From Chlorokybus atmophyticus (lineage: Eukaryota; Streptophyta; Chlorokybophyceae; Chlorokybales; Chlorokybaceae), in contig RHPI01001202.1 of the NCBI GenBank assembly GCA_009103225.1, positions 138,121 to 202,120 of the forward strand: a stretch of 64,000 bases of DNA, written 5' to 3'. The position numbers and the translations under genes were made by a program. Below, piece after piece: positions 34,009 to 46,150 of the stretch; position 1 is the first letter of the stretch; every line of letters starts with the position of its first letter. Below the pieces are notes generated by a model. That model was given only the letters and a program-made list of their open reading frames with translations, made no database searches and was not told where the DNA came from.

Positions 34009-37000
34009 ATGGACGACAATGGGGAAGACAACGAGAGGTTTGGTATGGAGAACGACTACGAAGGTGGGAAGTTTATTGGGGATGAGTTTTACTTCACAAA
34101 GAAGCGGGATAAGCGGAAGCAGACCCGGGATGACCAGCTGTATGGCGTCTTCAACGACTCCAGCGATGACGACGACGGGGGCAAGGGTGGCGGCAGGGGT
34201 CGCAAGCGAGGCAGAGACACTGGAGGCCAAGATCGTGCAGACTACTCCAAGCCTATCGGGTTTGTCTCTAGTGGCAAGGTACCTGATGTGTGCGCCGATT
34301 GGTGGACGTGCTTCAACCTTAGGCTCTGGAGCAGATCTACAGACTTCTTGTAGGATAATGCGCCCCTATCTCCTTTACAGCTGCTGTACCTATTGCACTG
34401 GCACTCAATCAGCACGTTGCGCGCATGTGGCCATGCGTGTAACATGCTGTCCGCACAGCATGCTGGATGGCTCTAGGAAAGATGTGTCAAGCATCTGTGT
34501 ACAGCACGGCGTTCTGTGTACAGTTGCAGATTCACACAAGTCGGCAGCTGCTGTTGAAGCATCTTGCACATTCATACATGATTGTGCAACAGCACCTGCC
34601 CATGCAAACGCCAGCATCCGAAGCATGCGTACATACTGTGGAAACGTTACCTGCTTTGCTCCACAGTTCACCTCGTTGTTGACAACAATATTGAGTTGTG
34701 AGTTGCTAGTGCTTGTGGTCTTGATAAGTCAATGAACTGGTTTCTCTTCAGGTGTTGCCAACGGAGCCGAAACAGGAGCCAGCTGCAGAGCCAAGTGAGC
34801 GTGCCGGCCTCGGAGCGAGTGGCCTAGGATTTGCTCCTTCTGGCAGGCAACAAGATGAGCTAGAGCAAGATGTGCTGCCCACCGGCTTTGGAAAGCAGAT
34901 TCTGGAACGAGCACAGAAGAGGCGAGAGGCGGAGCAAAAGAAGAAGGAAGAAGAGCGTCGCCAGCAAGGAAGGGCGCAGGTCAGTGTCTGTGACAGTCAT
35001 CGCAGCTGTGTGAGTATTAGCCGTGCCTGTGCATGTACACATGCATGCATTGCGCTCAATACTGACGCTCAGACCTGCGCAGGGCGTCTCCCCATCTGTT
35101 GGTATTTTTGAACAGCATACGAAGGGCATTGGAATGAAGTTGCTCCAGAAGATGGGCTTTACCGGCAAGCTTGGCAAAGATGAGCAGGGAATAGCCCAAG
35201 CTATTGAGGTGACGATGAGTGCACTGCAGTACCAGCAGATTGTGGTATGGTTTAGTGGCTGGGTTGTAATCTTGATTGGTCGTGGCTGCAGGTCAAAATG
35301 CGGCCCAAGAATATGGGCATGGGCTACAACGAGTACACAGAGCAGAGCAAGACAGGATTGGGAGTGAAGGCACCCTTGCCGGAGGTGGAGGCTCCGAAGG
35401 ACGAGATCGCCGCACCATCTCAGAAGCTCTGGAAGAAGAAGAATGTTGCAAAGCGGAAGGTGAAGTACAAAACCGCGGCGCAGTTGTTGGAAGAGTTAGA
35501 GGAACAGCCTGCTGCAGAGCCCACCAAGGTTCTGGACATGCGAGGGCCACAGGTAATGTGATGAGCTTGCTGACTGCGGTTTCTACGCAATATATTGGTA
35601 AGAGTTTTTTTTGTGACGGCCTACCTCTGCAGGTTCGTGTGCTCACCAATTTGGAGCATATGAATGTTGAGGAAACTGCAGCAGGGGAGGATGTGCCTAT
35701 TCCAGAGCTACAGCACAACCTGCGTCTTATTGTGGATCTGGCGGAAGCTGATGTCCAGAAGATAGATAGAAAACTGAGGCACGAAAACGACTCCATCGCT
35801 ATTTTGGAAAGTGAGAGAACCCGATTGGTTGAAGAGGTCGCTGAACACGCTCATCGGGTATGTAGTTGGCATCTCTTCTGTGCACTCTGGGCTGCAAGCC
35901 GCACATCGATGTTGTTGTCTGCATGCTTATGTAGTTGCGCAATGCAGGAGGAGAGGTTGCAGACAGCACTTGCTATGGCAGAGCGCGTTGCCAGTGGGGG
36001 AGCTGCTTTGGAGCTGGAGGAGGCCGCAGATATATTCACCACATTGAAGACACATTTCCATGAGGAGTATGTTATGTACAGCATGGCATCATTGGCTTTG
36101 GCGCATGTTATGCCTAGACTATCTGCAGTGTTCCAGGGTTGGGATCCTTTTGCCCAACCATCCCATGGGTTGACTGTCATGTCGACCTGGAGGAAGTTGT
36201 TAGCACAAGAGGGGCCCGCAGATTACCAGATTTTCCCAGACCTTGATACTGACACAGACGCCTACACACGTTTAATTGCGGGCACATTACTGCCGCCATT
36301 GCGGTCTGCTGCGAATAACAACTGGGACCCACGCAATGTGGAGCCAATGGTGTCACTGCTGGAGCTTTGGGAGCACATCCTGCCAGTATCTGTGCTGAAC
36401 AACATCCTCATGCAGCTGGTGATCCCAAAGCTAACTAGAGCTGTGGACTCCTGGGATCCGCGTCAAGAGACTGTCCCCATTCATGCCTGGCTGCATCCTT
36501 GGTTGCCATTGCTCGGGGCGCACATGGAACCTCTCTATGCACCCATCCGATACAAGCTCGGTGTGGCTCTGCAGGCTTGGCATCCAAGTGATGCATCGGC
36601 TTATGCGTTGCTAAGGTATGATTGACAGGTTGCCAACCGCAAGTCATGAAGTCCTGTTGGTGCAGGCACGTTTGTAGCCTGCATGGCACGGATTGAGTGC
36701 TTTGACTCTTGGCTTGATGCTGACTGATTATGTATAGAGCATGTCCTGCACCAACAGGTGTGCACAGGCAGAGATGCAGTGTATGCTGCCTTGCATCTAT
36801 GCTGACAGCATCTGTGTGTTGGCAGTCCATGGAAGACGGTGTTTGACCCCGTGAGTTGGGACCAGCTGCTTTCTAGGAGCATCATTCCCAAACTAGCGTT
36901 TGCATTGCAAGAGCTGGTCATCAACCCTCACCAGCAAGTACTGGAACCGTTCCATTGGGTGATTACATGGGCGACCGCCGTCCCAATTCATCACATGGTG

Positions 37001-37600
37001 GCAATTTTCGAGCAGTCCTTTTTCCCCGCATGGCACCAAGTGCTGTACCATTGGCTGAGCAACGCTCCCAACTACGACGAGGTGGTCAGGTGGTATCAGG
37101 GATGGAAATCCCTGTTCCCAGTAGACCTTCAAGCACACGAACGCATCCGGGCACAATTCACCATGGCTCTAGACATGATGAACCAGGCTGTATCGGGTGT
37201 GGCCCTTACGCAGCCTGGTGCCATTGAGCATGTCAGCTATCTGAGAGCTACAGAGCAACGGCGCATGGAAGCACAGCAGGCCGCACCGCCGCCTCCAAGG
37301 TCGCAACCAGTGGCACCCTCTACTGCAGCTGATGCGGGAAGTTATCAAGCGGCTCATGAGATGTCCTTCAAGGAGCTTGTAGAGCATTTTGCCCAACAGA
37401 ACGATGTGCAGTTTCTGCCCAAAGTCGGGCGCTGGCATGAAGGCTTGCAGGTGTACGGGTTTGGTATGGTCAGTGTCGTGCTGGACAAGGTCCTGCAGGT
37501 CATCAAGGCCCAAGTTGGGGATAGGTGGGCACCTACGTCTCTAGAACAACTGTTGGAGCTTCATCGCAGTAGAGTCAGCAGCAGACGGGGCCATGCATGA
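34009..37600 (+). CDS. TFIP11: TFIP11/NTR1 G-patch spliceosome-disassembly factor
   Basis: Tuftelin-interacting protein 11 (yeast Spp382/Ntr1, plant STIPL1), which activates the DEAH helicase Prp43/DHX15 to take apart the intron-lariat spliceosome. Exons: 34009-34278, 34752-34979, 35083-35208, 35292-35552, 35633-35857, 35948-36615, 36826-37600; 850 residues, close to the human 837. Order: acidic N-terminus with YEGGKFIGDEFYFTKKRDK; GLGFAP; a Lys/Glu/Arg-rich helix; the G-patch (residues about 167-208, HTKGIGMKLLQKMGFTGKLG, ending GKDEQGI); MRPKNMGMGYNEYTEQS with a basic KKKNVAKRKVKYKT stretch; then the GCFC domain (IVDLAEADVQKIDRKLRHE, WDPRNVEPMVSLLELWEHIL, SWDPRQETVPIHAWLHPWLP, AWHPSDASA, QQVLEPFHWVITWATAVP). 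A TTAGGG-type telo-box lies just upstream. Very secure assignment. Confidence 0.96.
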
Positions 37601-38118
37601 ATGTAGAGATTGATGTGTTGTACATTGTACGTATCCCTGTAGTTATTGCATATGGCCACATGCAAGCGGGCACGAGCCAACTGAGAACACAGCATTGCTA
37701 AAGCTGCTTAAAAGCTTGTCAGAAGTGACCTTTGCAGACTTCGCAGATGTGCTTGTTTTATTGGCTATTGCACATGGCCATTCACGCAGCTTACCACGGT
37801 ACTGGCTTGGTGTCATGCTATGATTCAGAGGTACAGCTTGTTATGTCAGAGCTGCATTGGCAGGATGGGCTGGCACTGGAAACCAGCGCCTCCAACCAGT
37901 TCTGGACCTTGGTCACATGGATGTTGTCCGGATGCTGGCATACTGTCAAGCATTGCACTGCAACAATGGGCTATTGGCTGCAGACACACTAGTCACAGAC
38001 CTGAAACAGAAATCAACTGTAGACATGACCCACATGCTTCTGTGTCAACCAGGGGAAAAGTTACACATTCTGTTGCGCATTGTCTGCACCAGTGCCGACT
38101 GCACACACTGCAGGCACT
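37601..38118. other. Spacer between convergent genes
   Basis: About 520 bases between the TFIP11 stop (+) and the TMX2-like stop (-), holding both 3' UTRs. Plus-strand frames at 37732-38234 are open but have no recognised motif. Confidence 0.4.
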
Positions 38119-40013
38119 TCAGCTCTCTTTTGTCCTTTCCTTCCTACCAAGCATTCCCAAACTACATGCGTATCGCCTATCCAGTTCAAACGCCCGTATG
38201 CAGTGGTGCTGCGAGGCACAAGGCAGTGAGTTGACGATGCCTGAAGTTGGTACCTGTAAAGTGCAAATCACACCCAAAAGAACGTACTTGGGAGTATGTC
38301 ACACGTGACATGGAGTTCTTTATCGCCAATGGTGGATAACGCGCCACCTCTTTCCCTTTCTCAAACAAGATGAATGTTGGCAGCTGCTTGGTAGGGGCTG
38401 CAGCATAACAACACGTCAGCAGGAGAACAGCATGCTCACGACAACACAATGAGAATGCTGCCACCTTTGCAATAAGAAGCAGTTCACACCATAGCCAGGG
38501 AAATATGATGGTCAGGGCAGGGACTACCTGCAGTGTCGATGTCATATTCATTGGCTAGTTGGGGGAAGTGCATAACGTCCAACTTGCCGAACTTGAGGGT
38601 CTCCGTAGAGTACCTGCGAACATGGCATGCGATGATGACAACACCAGCCCAATGCGGGCTGCTGATCAGAGCAGCCAACCGCAAAACAGCAAGGTCACAC
38701 AGGGTAGTGCCAAGCATCTGTTGCCATGCCTTAGTGACATTGCTGCTAGCACAGGCTGGAAGTGCGTGCAAGGCCCATTCCAGTCGGCGTAAAACTCCAC
38801 CTACCAAGTTCACAATGTGCGTGAGTGACATCACGCGTAGCTAGATTGCCCATGATGCAGAAGCCCACTTCCATCTGAGCGAGTGCAGCGTTGTCAGTTG
38901 CTTACCAACCAGGCAGCGGGACTTGCGGGTGACAGGACTTCTTCTGAAAATACCAGAGGGGTCAGGAACGAGATGTTCCCTGCAGAAAAAAACGCACACA
39001 GTTTACGAGGAATGCACTTGGATGTGGACGACATGCAACAGTGGCCTGTAGCTACGAGTCTTCCTACTGCACTTGCATGCACTGTCATATGCAAGGCAAA
39101 AGAAACTCACCCGGACCCTTGTACACAGGCTGCTTCAGCAGCAAGAACAGGACTGCGCATACACTCATTGTTAACCAACAGCGGCTGTGTGCATGACTTC
39201 TTGCAATACATGCCGTACACCACGATGCCAACTTACTGCCAAAAACAATGAGGTACCAAACCAAGGCACGCTTGTCCAGGTACCACGCCATAACCAACAC
39301 TCCTGCCTGCACATTGTGAGCTGTTTCAACACACAACAATGATCACGCAAACTGCCATAACCCCCAGGCACGACAGCAGCGGAGGTGTCTGTGCTTCTGC
39401 TCACCTTGGCATACAGGAGTGCATCAGCTAGAAAACCATCCAGGGTTGACATGCGATACACCTGCCAGGTGAGCAGAATCAGCTTCAAAGGCAAAGTGTG
39501 TGCCGCAATGCGTGTTGCATAAAGTTGCACAACACAGCAAAACCACTTAAAACACCGCAGTTGAGGCATGCAAAGAAGTCCATGGCAACATGCACGGGAC
39601 CGCGGCACGGAACCATGCACGATTTTTGGTATTGCAAACCTTTGTTGCTGAGGCAACGCCTACTCCGGAGAGCGCTTTCCATTCCTGTGTACAATGGTGC
39701 ATTGCAACACTGTTAATGGGAGCCAGCTTAGGCACTACGGCAAGAGCACACTCCGACCATTACAGGAAAACAACGTTGTCTAAGTCAAATACACACTACC
39801 TCCAATGCCACTGCGATGACACTAAGATATAATCAAGCACACTACTACTGCGTCGTCACTCACCCAACCAAGCATGCTCTCATGGCGGCCATGCGCTCCA
39901 GAACCCGTCAGCGCGAGCCGCAGGGGCCAGTACGACAAGATGACCAGAGCGTTGACCCAGTAAAACGCACCCAGGAAGCGCCTGCGCGCCTCACCCGCCG
40001 CCACCATCGCCAT
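38119..40013 (-). CDS. TMX2: TMX2-like thioredoxin-related transmembrane protein
   Basis: ER/mitochondria-contact thioredoxin-fold membrane protein. Minus-strand exons: 40013-39864, 39461-39405, 39306-39237, 39152-39111, 38979-38906, 38800-38730, 38613-38528, 38397-38288, 38208-38119; consistent phases, 249 residues. Order: an N-terminal membrane-associated part (GAFYWVNALVILSYWPLRLA; LVWYLIVFGILFLLLKQPVY), then ISFLTPLVFSEEVL, then a thioredoxin-like domain: VEFYADWNGPCTHFQPVLA, LKFGKLDVMHFPQLANEYDI, TKQLPTFILFEKGKEVARYP and the terminal IRAFELD segment. The active-site position reads WNGPC, so only the second cysteine of CxxC remains; animal TMX2 is likewise atypical. The intron at 38614-38729 uses a GC donor (CTAAG|GCATGG); without it the frame breaks. 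Last exon placement is less certain than the rest. Confidence 0.88.
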
Positions 40014-40745
40014 CGCCACCGCCACCGCCGCCGCTGCCGCCCATCACTACCACCACCTCAAGCAGTGACCCTTTCTGGCATAATCTCTGTTTGTGTGTTT
40101 GCGGTGCTACAACACTTTCCGTTTGCCAGGCAAAGCAGAGCCGCTATCTATGATCAAGAGATATCACTTTCAAAGGGGCTCACAACTTCAGGGTTTGTGC
40201 AATGCGACCGGGGGAAGACAGTGGCGATTACCTGCTGCGGAGGCGGCGGTGGGGGCGGTTTGTGGGGTTCAGGGGCCATGTTGTAGAAGCGCTTCGCTTG
40301 GAGGGCGCCTTGGATTGCACACACGATGGTGGTAAATCTTGCGTCAAGCAGCTTGCGGTACAGGAAAGGCCGGACGCGCTGAGTGTCGCTTTGGAGGCGG
40401 CTGTGTTAAAGCATGTAAGATACATGGCTCCATTCTGTCTATCTTGTTTTGACAAGATTATCAGTGATCGTCATACACACGCACAGGTTATGATATTTTG
40501 ACCACAGCAACCAGCCACGTCCATGCAGGACCGTTCATGCAGTAGTAGGCTAGGAGCGTTGCAACCAGACAACTCTTGTTCGCAGCTTGGGCGCTTCTCG
40601 GCAAGCCATTAGGGTTTAATCGCCTGTTTTCTGCTCATCTGTTTGAGCGCATGTGACTGACGTGACCCCTGCCAGCTTGCCACCGAGCTGCTTTTGTGCA
40701 ACATTGGTAATTTGCGAGTAACAGCGCCGTTTTGAACGCGCATAG
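40014..40745. promoter_or_regulatory. Bidirectional promoter, TMX2-like / SWIM gene, with telo-box
   Basis: About 730 bases between divergent starts. TTAGGGTTTAA at 40609-40619 is a telo-box about 130 bases before the SWIM gene start. A promoter role is inferred from position. Confidence 0.4.
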
Positions 40746-43025
40746 ATGCAAGCCCTGCGCCCGCCGCTAGCGACAGCAGCAGCAGTGAAGGCAGCAGTGC
40801 GCAGCGACACCCTACTTGGGCGTGCGTGGGAAATTATCTATACTGCTGATAGGTTTAGCGACATCGAGTTTCAGGGCGAGTGGCTTCAACAAGGCACTGC
40901 TCATTGTCAAGGTGCAACTCTCACATGCATGCTCTGTTGCTTACCTCTGTCAAGCGTGAATCAGTGCACAGCTAGTCACCGAAGGCAATGCTCATAATGC
41001 TCAGTGCGTGACCTCTGCGCTGTTCACACCGTATCATAAATACTTGCCCATCATGGTTGATACGATATGCAGGCAGCTCGCAAGACACCGTGTACAATGT
41101 CACGGTTGGCGTGTTCTCCAACACGCACTTTGAGTGCTCATGTTCATGCCCGTTTGTGGAAGACAAGAAAAACCAGTGGTGCAAGCACTCGATTGCACTG
41201 CTGCTGCTTCGGACGGAGAGATTGAGGCAACAGTATGGCAGAGTCCAGAGCGCTGCTGCGGCGCCAGCTGGCGCAGAAGACAGTTTCGCTGCTGAAAACA
41301 AGGCAACAGCATCTGGTGAAGAAGATCTGCCTGACTCTGAACCCGCAGCACCCGATGGCTTCGCTCCCAACCCACTGCCACAGACAGCATCGCCTGCACA
41401 CAAAGCTTCCCTGCCGGTGCAAGTGCTGACTTCACCAGAGAAGTAAGCAAAGCCCAAGTATTAGCAGCATTGTTGTCACTTAATCACCTAATCATGCCTG
41501 TGATGCGCATCTGTCTGTTTGACAGGCGTAAACCTCCACTTCAGCCTAGGCACACACCCCGTCGAGCTCGTAAGCGCAAAGGCCCTCCTCCAACACCTGC
41601 TGAAGGTAAGCGCAACATTAGCTCATCTCAGCAATGCAAGCGTTCAGTGTCCCGCTTTGCCTCCTGGCTTGAAGGAAAGGAGAAACACGGTCGGAGCAGA
41701 CAATCTCGGCCTGGACGCGGGAACCCACGAGAGGTTGAAGTTGTTGACGCGGGCATTGAGGACTTTGACCTGGAGGACCATGTTGCAATGGATGGAGGTC
41801 ACCTTGGCAGTGGGTGGAGCAGTGACAAGCAGGACCACGGTGAACACCTGGCGTCCGCAGGCCGCGAACAGGTAGCATTGCACGCACTCACCTAAGCGCA
41901 CATGCACTTGGCCATGGTTGCAGGCCGGCATACGTTGCAGTGCGTTTCTGATACCACTTGTGTAGTATCTGCCCTTGTTTGCCACCTGTCAGCAGCTGCC
42001 TTGGCTCATGCACGCTAACCATCCTGCAGGGCACTGCACCCTCAACACCGGAAGCTGTTGGACATGATCATGAAGAGAGCAGTAGGCAATCCGAGCGTGT
42101 GGAGTTGAAGTCAGCTGCTGTGGAGGCAAAGCCAGCGGCTGTGAAAGGCTGGCGGCGCATTTTTGGCAATGTTAGCCCCATTCCTGAGGTCAATGAGTTA
42201 CCTTCTGCTAGCGCGGACCGCATGTGGACACTACCAAGCGTCGCTGAGTAAGTCTCCCTCAACCAACACATGCTGTGAATGACTCTGCTGACTGGCAATG
42301 GAGGAACTGTTGGAAGCCAATGACATGTAGGTCAAAGTGCACGGCAATAGACACCTGTTCCACGCAGGCATGCGCCAACTTGCTATACAACTGCTTATAC
42401 CAACATGTTGTTGGCAGGATCAACGCTGCGATGCAACAAGATCCCATCATGTCCGCTGGGGAATCTCCAGCAGACAGTGTACATAGTAGGAGTCAACAAT
42501 TAGACCCTATCGATTCAGGTGTCGCCAGCGAGGGGACAGCTGTATTGGGGGATTCACCTGCAACGGTGAGTACGCTTACTTGTTGTGTGCCGATTCGGTG
42601 TTTACACACGGATACGGCCATGTACCTCTCTGTCAGTTATCAACCTGTGAAGCGTCATGCAGCTGCCTGTGAGACGACCCGTCAGAAAGCGGCTTCTTGC
42701 GGAGTGCCTCTCATCCGTTTTCGGTCTTGGCGGAGTCAACGTTGACAGGGTGACAAACATGACAGCTCTTGAAGCACCACAAGCACCTCATCCGACCGCA
42801 CAACACACAAATGTTGCAGCTGCAGTGTCATTGGCCTCTGAGCTGCCACAGGCACAGCCTGCTCAGGACAGCCATGCGCATGAAGTTGTCAAGCCTGTAG
42901 GTGACTCCAAACATGTGGAGCTTGGTGCTTCCGAGGAGCAGAAGCCCAAGGAAGATACGCCGAGGAAGAAGAAATCCTTGTTGGAGCGCATACAGGAAGC
43001 GAGGCTGAGTGCTTTGCAGCAGTGA
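40746..43025 (+). CDS. SWIM zinc-finger domain protein
   Basis: Protein with one SWIM-type zinc finger (CxCx..CxH), a fold found in DNA- and protein-binding proteins, including MULE-type transposases and chromatin factors. Exons: 40746-40911, 41073-41442, 41526-41871, 42030-42247, 42418-42565, 42663-43025; consistent phases, 536 residues. The N-terminal part has AWEIIYTADRFSDIEFQGEW followed by QDTVYNVTVGVFSN. The finger is FECSCSCPFVEDKKNQWCKH then SIALLLLR (residues about 75-105). After that come a low-complexity Ala/Pro/Glu region, a basic patch (RKPPLQPRHTPRRARKRKG, possible nuclear signal or AT-hook-like), acidic/Ser-rich stretches and a basic C-terminal helix (KKKSLLERIQEARLSAL). No helicase or transposase domain accompanies the finger, so the role is unknown; a nuclear function is plausible. 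Reading through 41606-41640 without an intron is a choice made to keep frame. Confidence 0.78.
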
Positions 43026-43739
43026 CACATGCACCCGGCGGCAACTGCTGTACAGCCTCTGGTTGCAGCCGTAGGAGGACACTAGATTGCGCATTGGTTG
43101 GAGCATGCAGTTTGCGTTTGTTATTGTTATAGTCTATGTCGCACCAAGTGTTTGTCCAGTACGGACGTTTATGTTTTACGTGACGGTAGTTGCGGCTTAT
43201 CGTTGTACACAAATAAGTTGTCCATGCGCTTAATCAGCTGCATCTGTGTGTCGCAATGCAAAGGAAATTGCCTACATACTCAAGAGGATGTACAATGCAC
43301 TCCAACTCTGTTGAAGTACCAAGTCTTAATCAAGACTATAGTGTACATTTCGCACATGTGCAGTGACATCACTGCCACTGGCATCAACCCACTGAAAGCT
43401 CAGCACATGCTCGTGTCGATGGCATATTCCTTCCATCGCTAGTGCAAAACATCAGCCATTGCAAGCGTACTTACCGGATCGGCGGTGGCGGCGAGGGTGG
43501 GAGTGACCTGGTGGTCCATGCCTGTGTCGCTGCTAGCTGTCATCACCTCAGGAAGAGGGTCCTCTGCGGGCTTGTGCTCTTCGTGGTTGGTGTCGGCGTC
43601 ACGGGCGGCCGTGGTAGTGGGCGCGGAGCAAGGGGGGGGAGGCAGCTGTTGCCTGGCAAGGAGTGCCACCAGCAGCAGCAGCAGTAGCAGCAGCAGCCGA
43701 CCACGACGCCTCGTGCCTGGCCGCAGCAGGTTGCTTCGC
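43026..43739. other. Spacer and 5' region of the ADPRM gene
   Basis: Holds the 3' UTR of the SWIM gene and the 5' UTR/promoter of the next gene. A CAG/AGC triplet tract lies at 43670-43697. From 43518 the frame is open into the ADPRM gene, so part may be coding (see that entry). Confidence 0.4.
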
Positions 43740-45652
43740 ATGGAGGTGCCGCCAGCTGTCGCTGCTGCTGCTGCTGCTGAGGGCGTCAGCACTAGCACAG
43801 CAGACCAAGCCGGCGGAGCCCTACCGCTCTTCTCATTTGGCCTCTTGTCGGACATACAGTATGCTGACAAGGACAACGGATGTGAGTGTTGGGAAAGCCC
43901 GTGGTGTGGGCACCTAACAAAGTGTTGGGCCTGATAGAGTGCTTTGTTCTCCTACTTGCTAGTTGTCTACACACAGTGTGCGGCAACTGCTTTGCCTGGT
44001 TGAATAGTACAGCTCGTGTTCGAACGCTGCCCCCAACACAGTCTCAGTACACACTGTTTTACTGTTTGGTGGAACAGTGCTCTTGCTCTTCATGCTGCGG
44101 ATCTGTGTTAGCTGTTGCTACGAACCATGCAATGAACAGTTGTGCTGTGTATGTGTCCTTCAGCTTATGATGGCCGCATCCCGCGATACCGCGAGGCGAC
44201 GGGAAAACTCAGGGAGGCTGTTGGTTTCTTCAACGAACGAGCACAGCAGCTGCGGTATGAGTGAGACCTCTGGGGTTGTCTTTGTTGGCGTTGCTGCTTG
44301 CAGAGTTGAAGCCAAGCAAGTACTGCTCACACCGCTGTTCGCAACATTGCTAATATCTTTCTCATTCCGCAGGTTTGTGCTGCATCTTGGAGACATTGTA
44401 GATGGCAATGACACAGAAGAAAAGACTGTTTCCGATTTTGAAGAAGTTCAACGCGAGCTTACCGAGGTAGTGCTTGCGCATAGCAGGTATAGATACATGC
44501 ATGCCTAAAAGTGCAACTTTTTCTGCAGTACGAGCAGAACCATTGCTCGTGTGCCTGATATCCTTCATCGTAAGTTCTGTTTGTACTTGACAGTTGCAAC
44601 TGCCCATGCGACACGTGCTCGGCAATCACTGTCTGGCATTGGGACGGGAACGATTGCTTAAGAGCCTTGATCTGGACAAGTCTTATTATCAAGAGCCTCT
44701 GCCAAGCAGCTGGCGACTGGTAATGTCTCTTGTGTAGGTTATTCTGCTAGCGTATGTTACATTGTTATGCCAGATCGAGTTGATCCCATGCAACTCCCAC
44801 ATGCACAGTGCTTGGAAGTATAGTTGCACCCCAGCTGACTTTTCATTGCGCTTACTGGGCGTTCCAGGTTGTGCTTGACTCCATGGACCTCAGCGTGAGG
44901 TGGCCTGAGGGGTCTGAGAAGCTGAAGGCAAGTAAACACACCCGCAGTGCACTCTTTGCACATCACCACTGCACAATTACGTTGGAATGGTGTGTGCTAA
45001 CAGCACGGTCACCGCAGCAAGGCGAGGAGTACCGAGCACAAAAGCCACTTGGTCCGGACAACCCCAACTTGCACACGTGGAATGGCGGGCTTGCTCAAGA
45101 GCAACTGGAGTGGCTCAGGCAGTTGATTGCCGATGCGGAAAGGTGCGCAGCGCTTGTCTTAGTCTGTACACTGTATGTTGGAATTTGTGCACTTGATCAG
45201 ACATACGCTGAACTCATGTGCCTCTCCCTGGTCATTCCCTCAGGAATGGAGAACGGCTGATTGTATGTGCACATCACCCAATAAGCACAGGGGTTGCACC
45301 AGCAGACCATCTATTGTGGAATCACAAAGAGGTATGGGAGCTTTCTCTGTTGCAGCGCAAAGTAATGTGGAGAAGGTTGCTATTGCTGCAGGTCACATTT
45401 GCAATGTTGCAGGTTTCTGAATTGTTGGAGGCTTCTCCAGCCACTGCGCTCGTATTGGCGGGGCACTATCATGTCGGCGGCTACAACCATGTAAAGCACG
45501 TGCACTATGTTACTGTGCAAGGCCTTGTAGAGGCACCCACCGGCAACAATGCGTACGCCATCGTTGAAGTCTATGCTGACCACATTGACATCAAGGGCTT
45601 TGGAACTGTGCCGTCGATCCAGCTTAAATTGGTTGCACTCCATCAGGCATGA
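43740..45652 (+). CDS. ADPRM: Mn-dependent ADP-ribose/CDP-alcohol diphosphatase (ADPRM)
   Basis: Calcineurin-like metallophosphatase that hydrolyses ADP-ribose, CDP-choline and related nucleotides. Exons: 43740-43881, 44164-44254, 44373-44466, 44594-44719, 44868-44927, 45018-45142, 45244-45331, 45413-45652; consistent phases, 321 residues (family about 340). The metal-site motifs appear in order: FGLLSDIQYAD, VLHLGDIVDGND, HVLGNH (about residues 116-121), LIVCAHHPIS, LVLAGHYHVGGY. ADPRM-specific wording includes YREATGKLREAVGFFN and WNGGLAQEQLEWL. The intron at 44928-45017 starts with GC (GAAG|GCAAGT). An in-frame ATG at 43518 would add 74 Ser/Arg/Ala-rich residues resembling an organelle-targeting peptide; I keep 43740 as the minimal start. 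A telo-box (45918-45926) lies downstream of the gene. Confidence 0.93.
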
Positions 45653-46065
45653 GGGTGCATCATGATCTGAGAAATCTGATATATGTACGTCATGCCAGTT
45701 GGATTATTTTGTGCAACTCAGGCCCGCTAGTGCTGAAGGTTGACACAGTGACTTGTGAGCGCCTGTGCCTTTGCAATTGATTAATGTACGCAGATAGCAT
45801 CACATCATTGCAACACAACATACCACATGACCACTACCAGTCCGGGACACATGAACGCATCCATGCAGGGAGTTTGAGCCGTGCATGCCACCGTGCGTGT
45901 GAGTGGTACGACTGACGAAACCCTAAGCATGCAGCCGGCAGCCGCAGCAGCAGTACTGGCCGTGGTGGCGGTGTGGGAGAGCGGTGGCGAGGGGAGTCTG
46001 GTCTGCTGGTCGTGGTGATCGTTGACAGCTGTTGATGCAAGGCTGATACTACTGGCGGTGTTGTA

Positions 46066-46150
46066 GGTGATGATGCATGCTTGTTGACTAACGGGGTAAG
46101 GGCAATAGCAAAGCTAGCTACCTAGGTTGTACAGGTAGCCCGGTGGTGAA
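46066..46150 (+). repeat. Dispersed repeat family, copy B
   Basis: Left block ATGCATGCTTGTTGACTAAC then GGGGT, right block AGGTAGCCCGGTGGTGAA. It shares both blocks, in order, with copy A (5415-5510); the middle differs. Confidence 0.6.

Noticed and set aside
44529-44569. Extra exon in the ADPRM gene
   Set aside because: Including it leaves the next exon out of frame; direct joining of 44466 to 44594 restores the conserved LGNH context.
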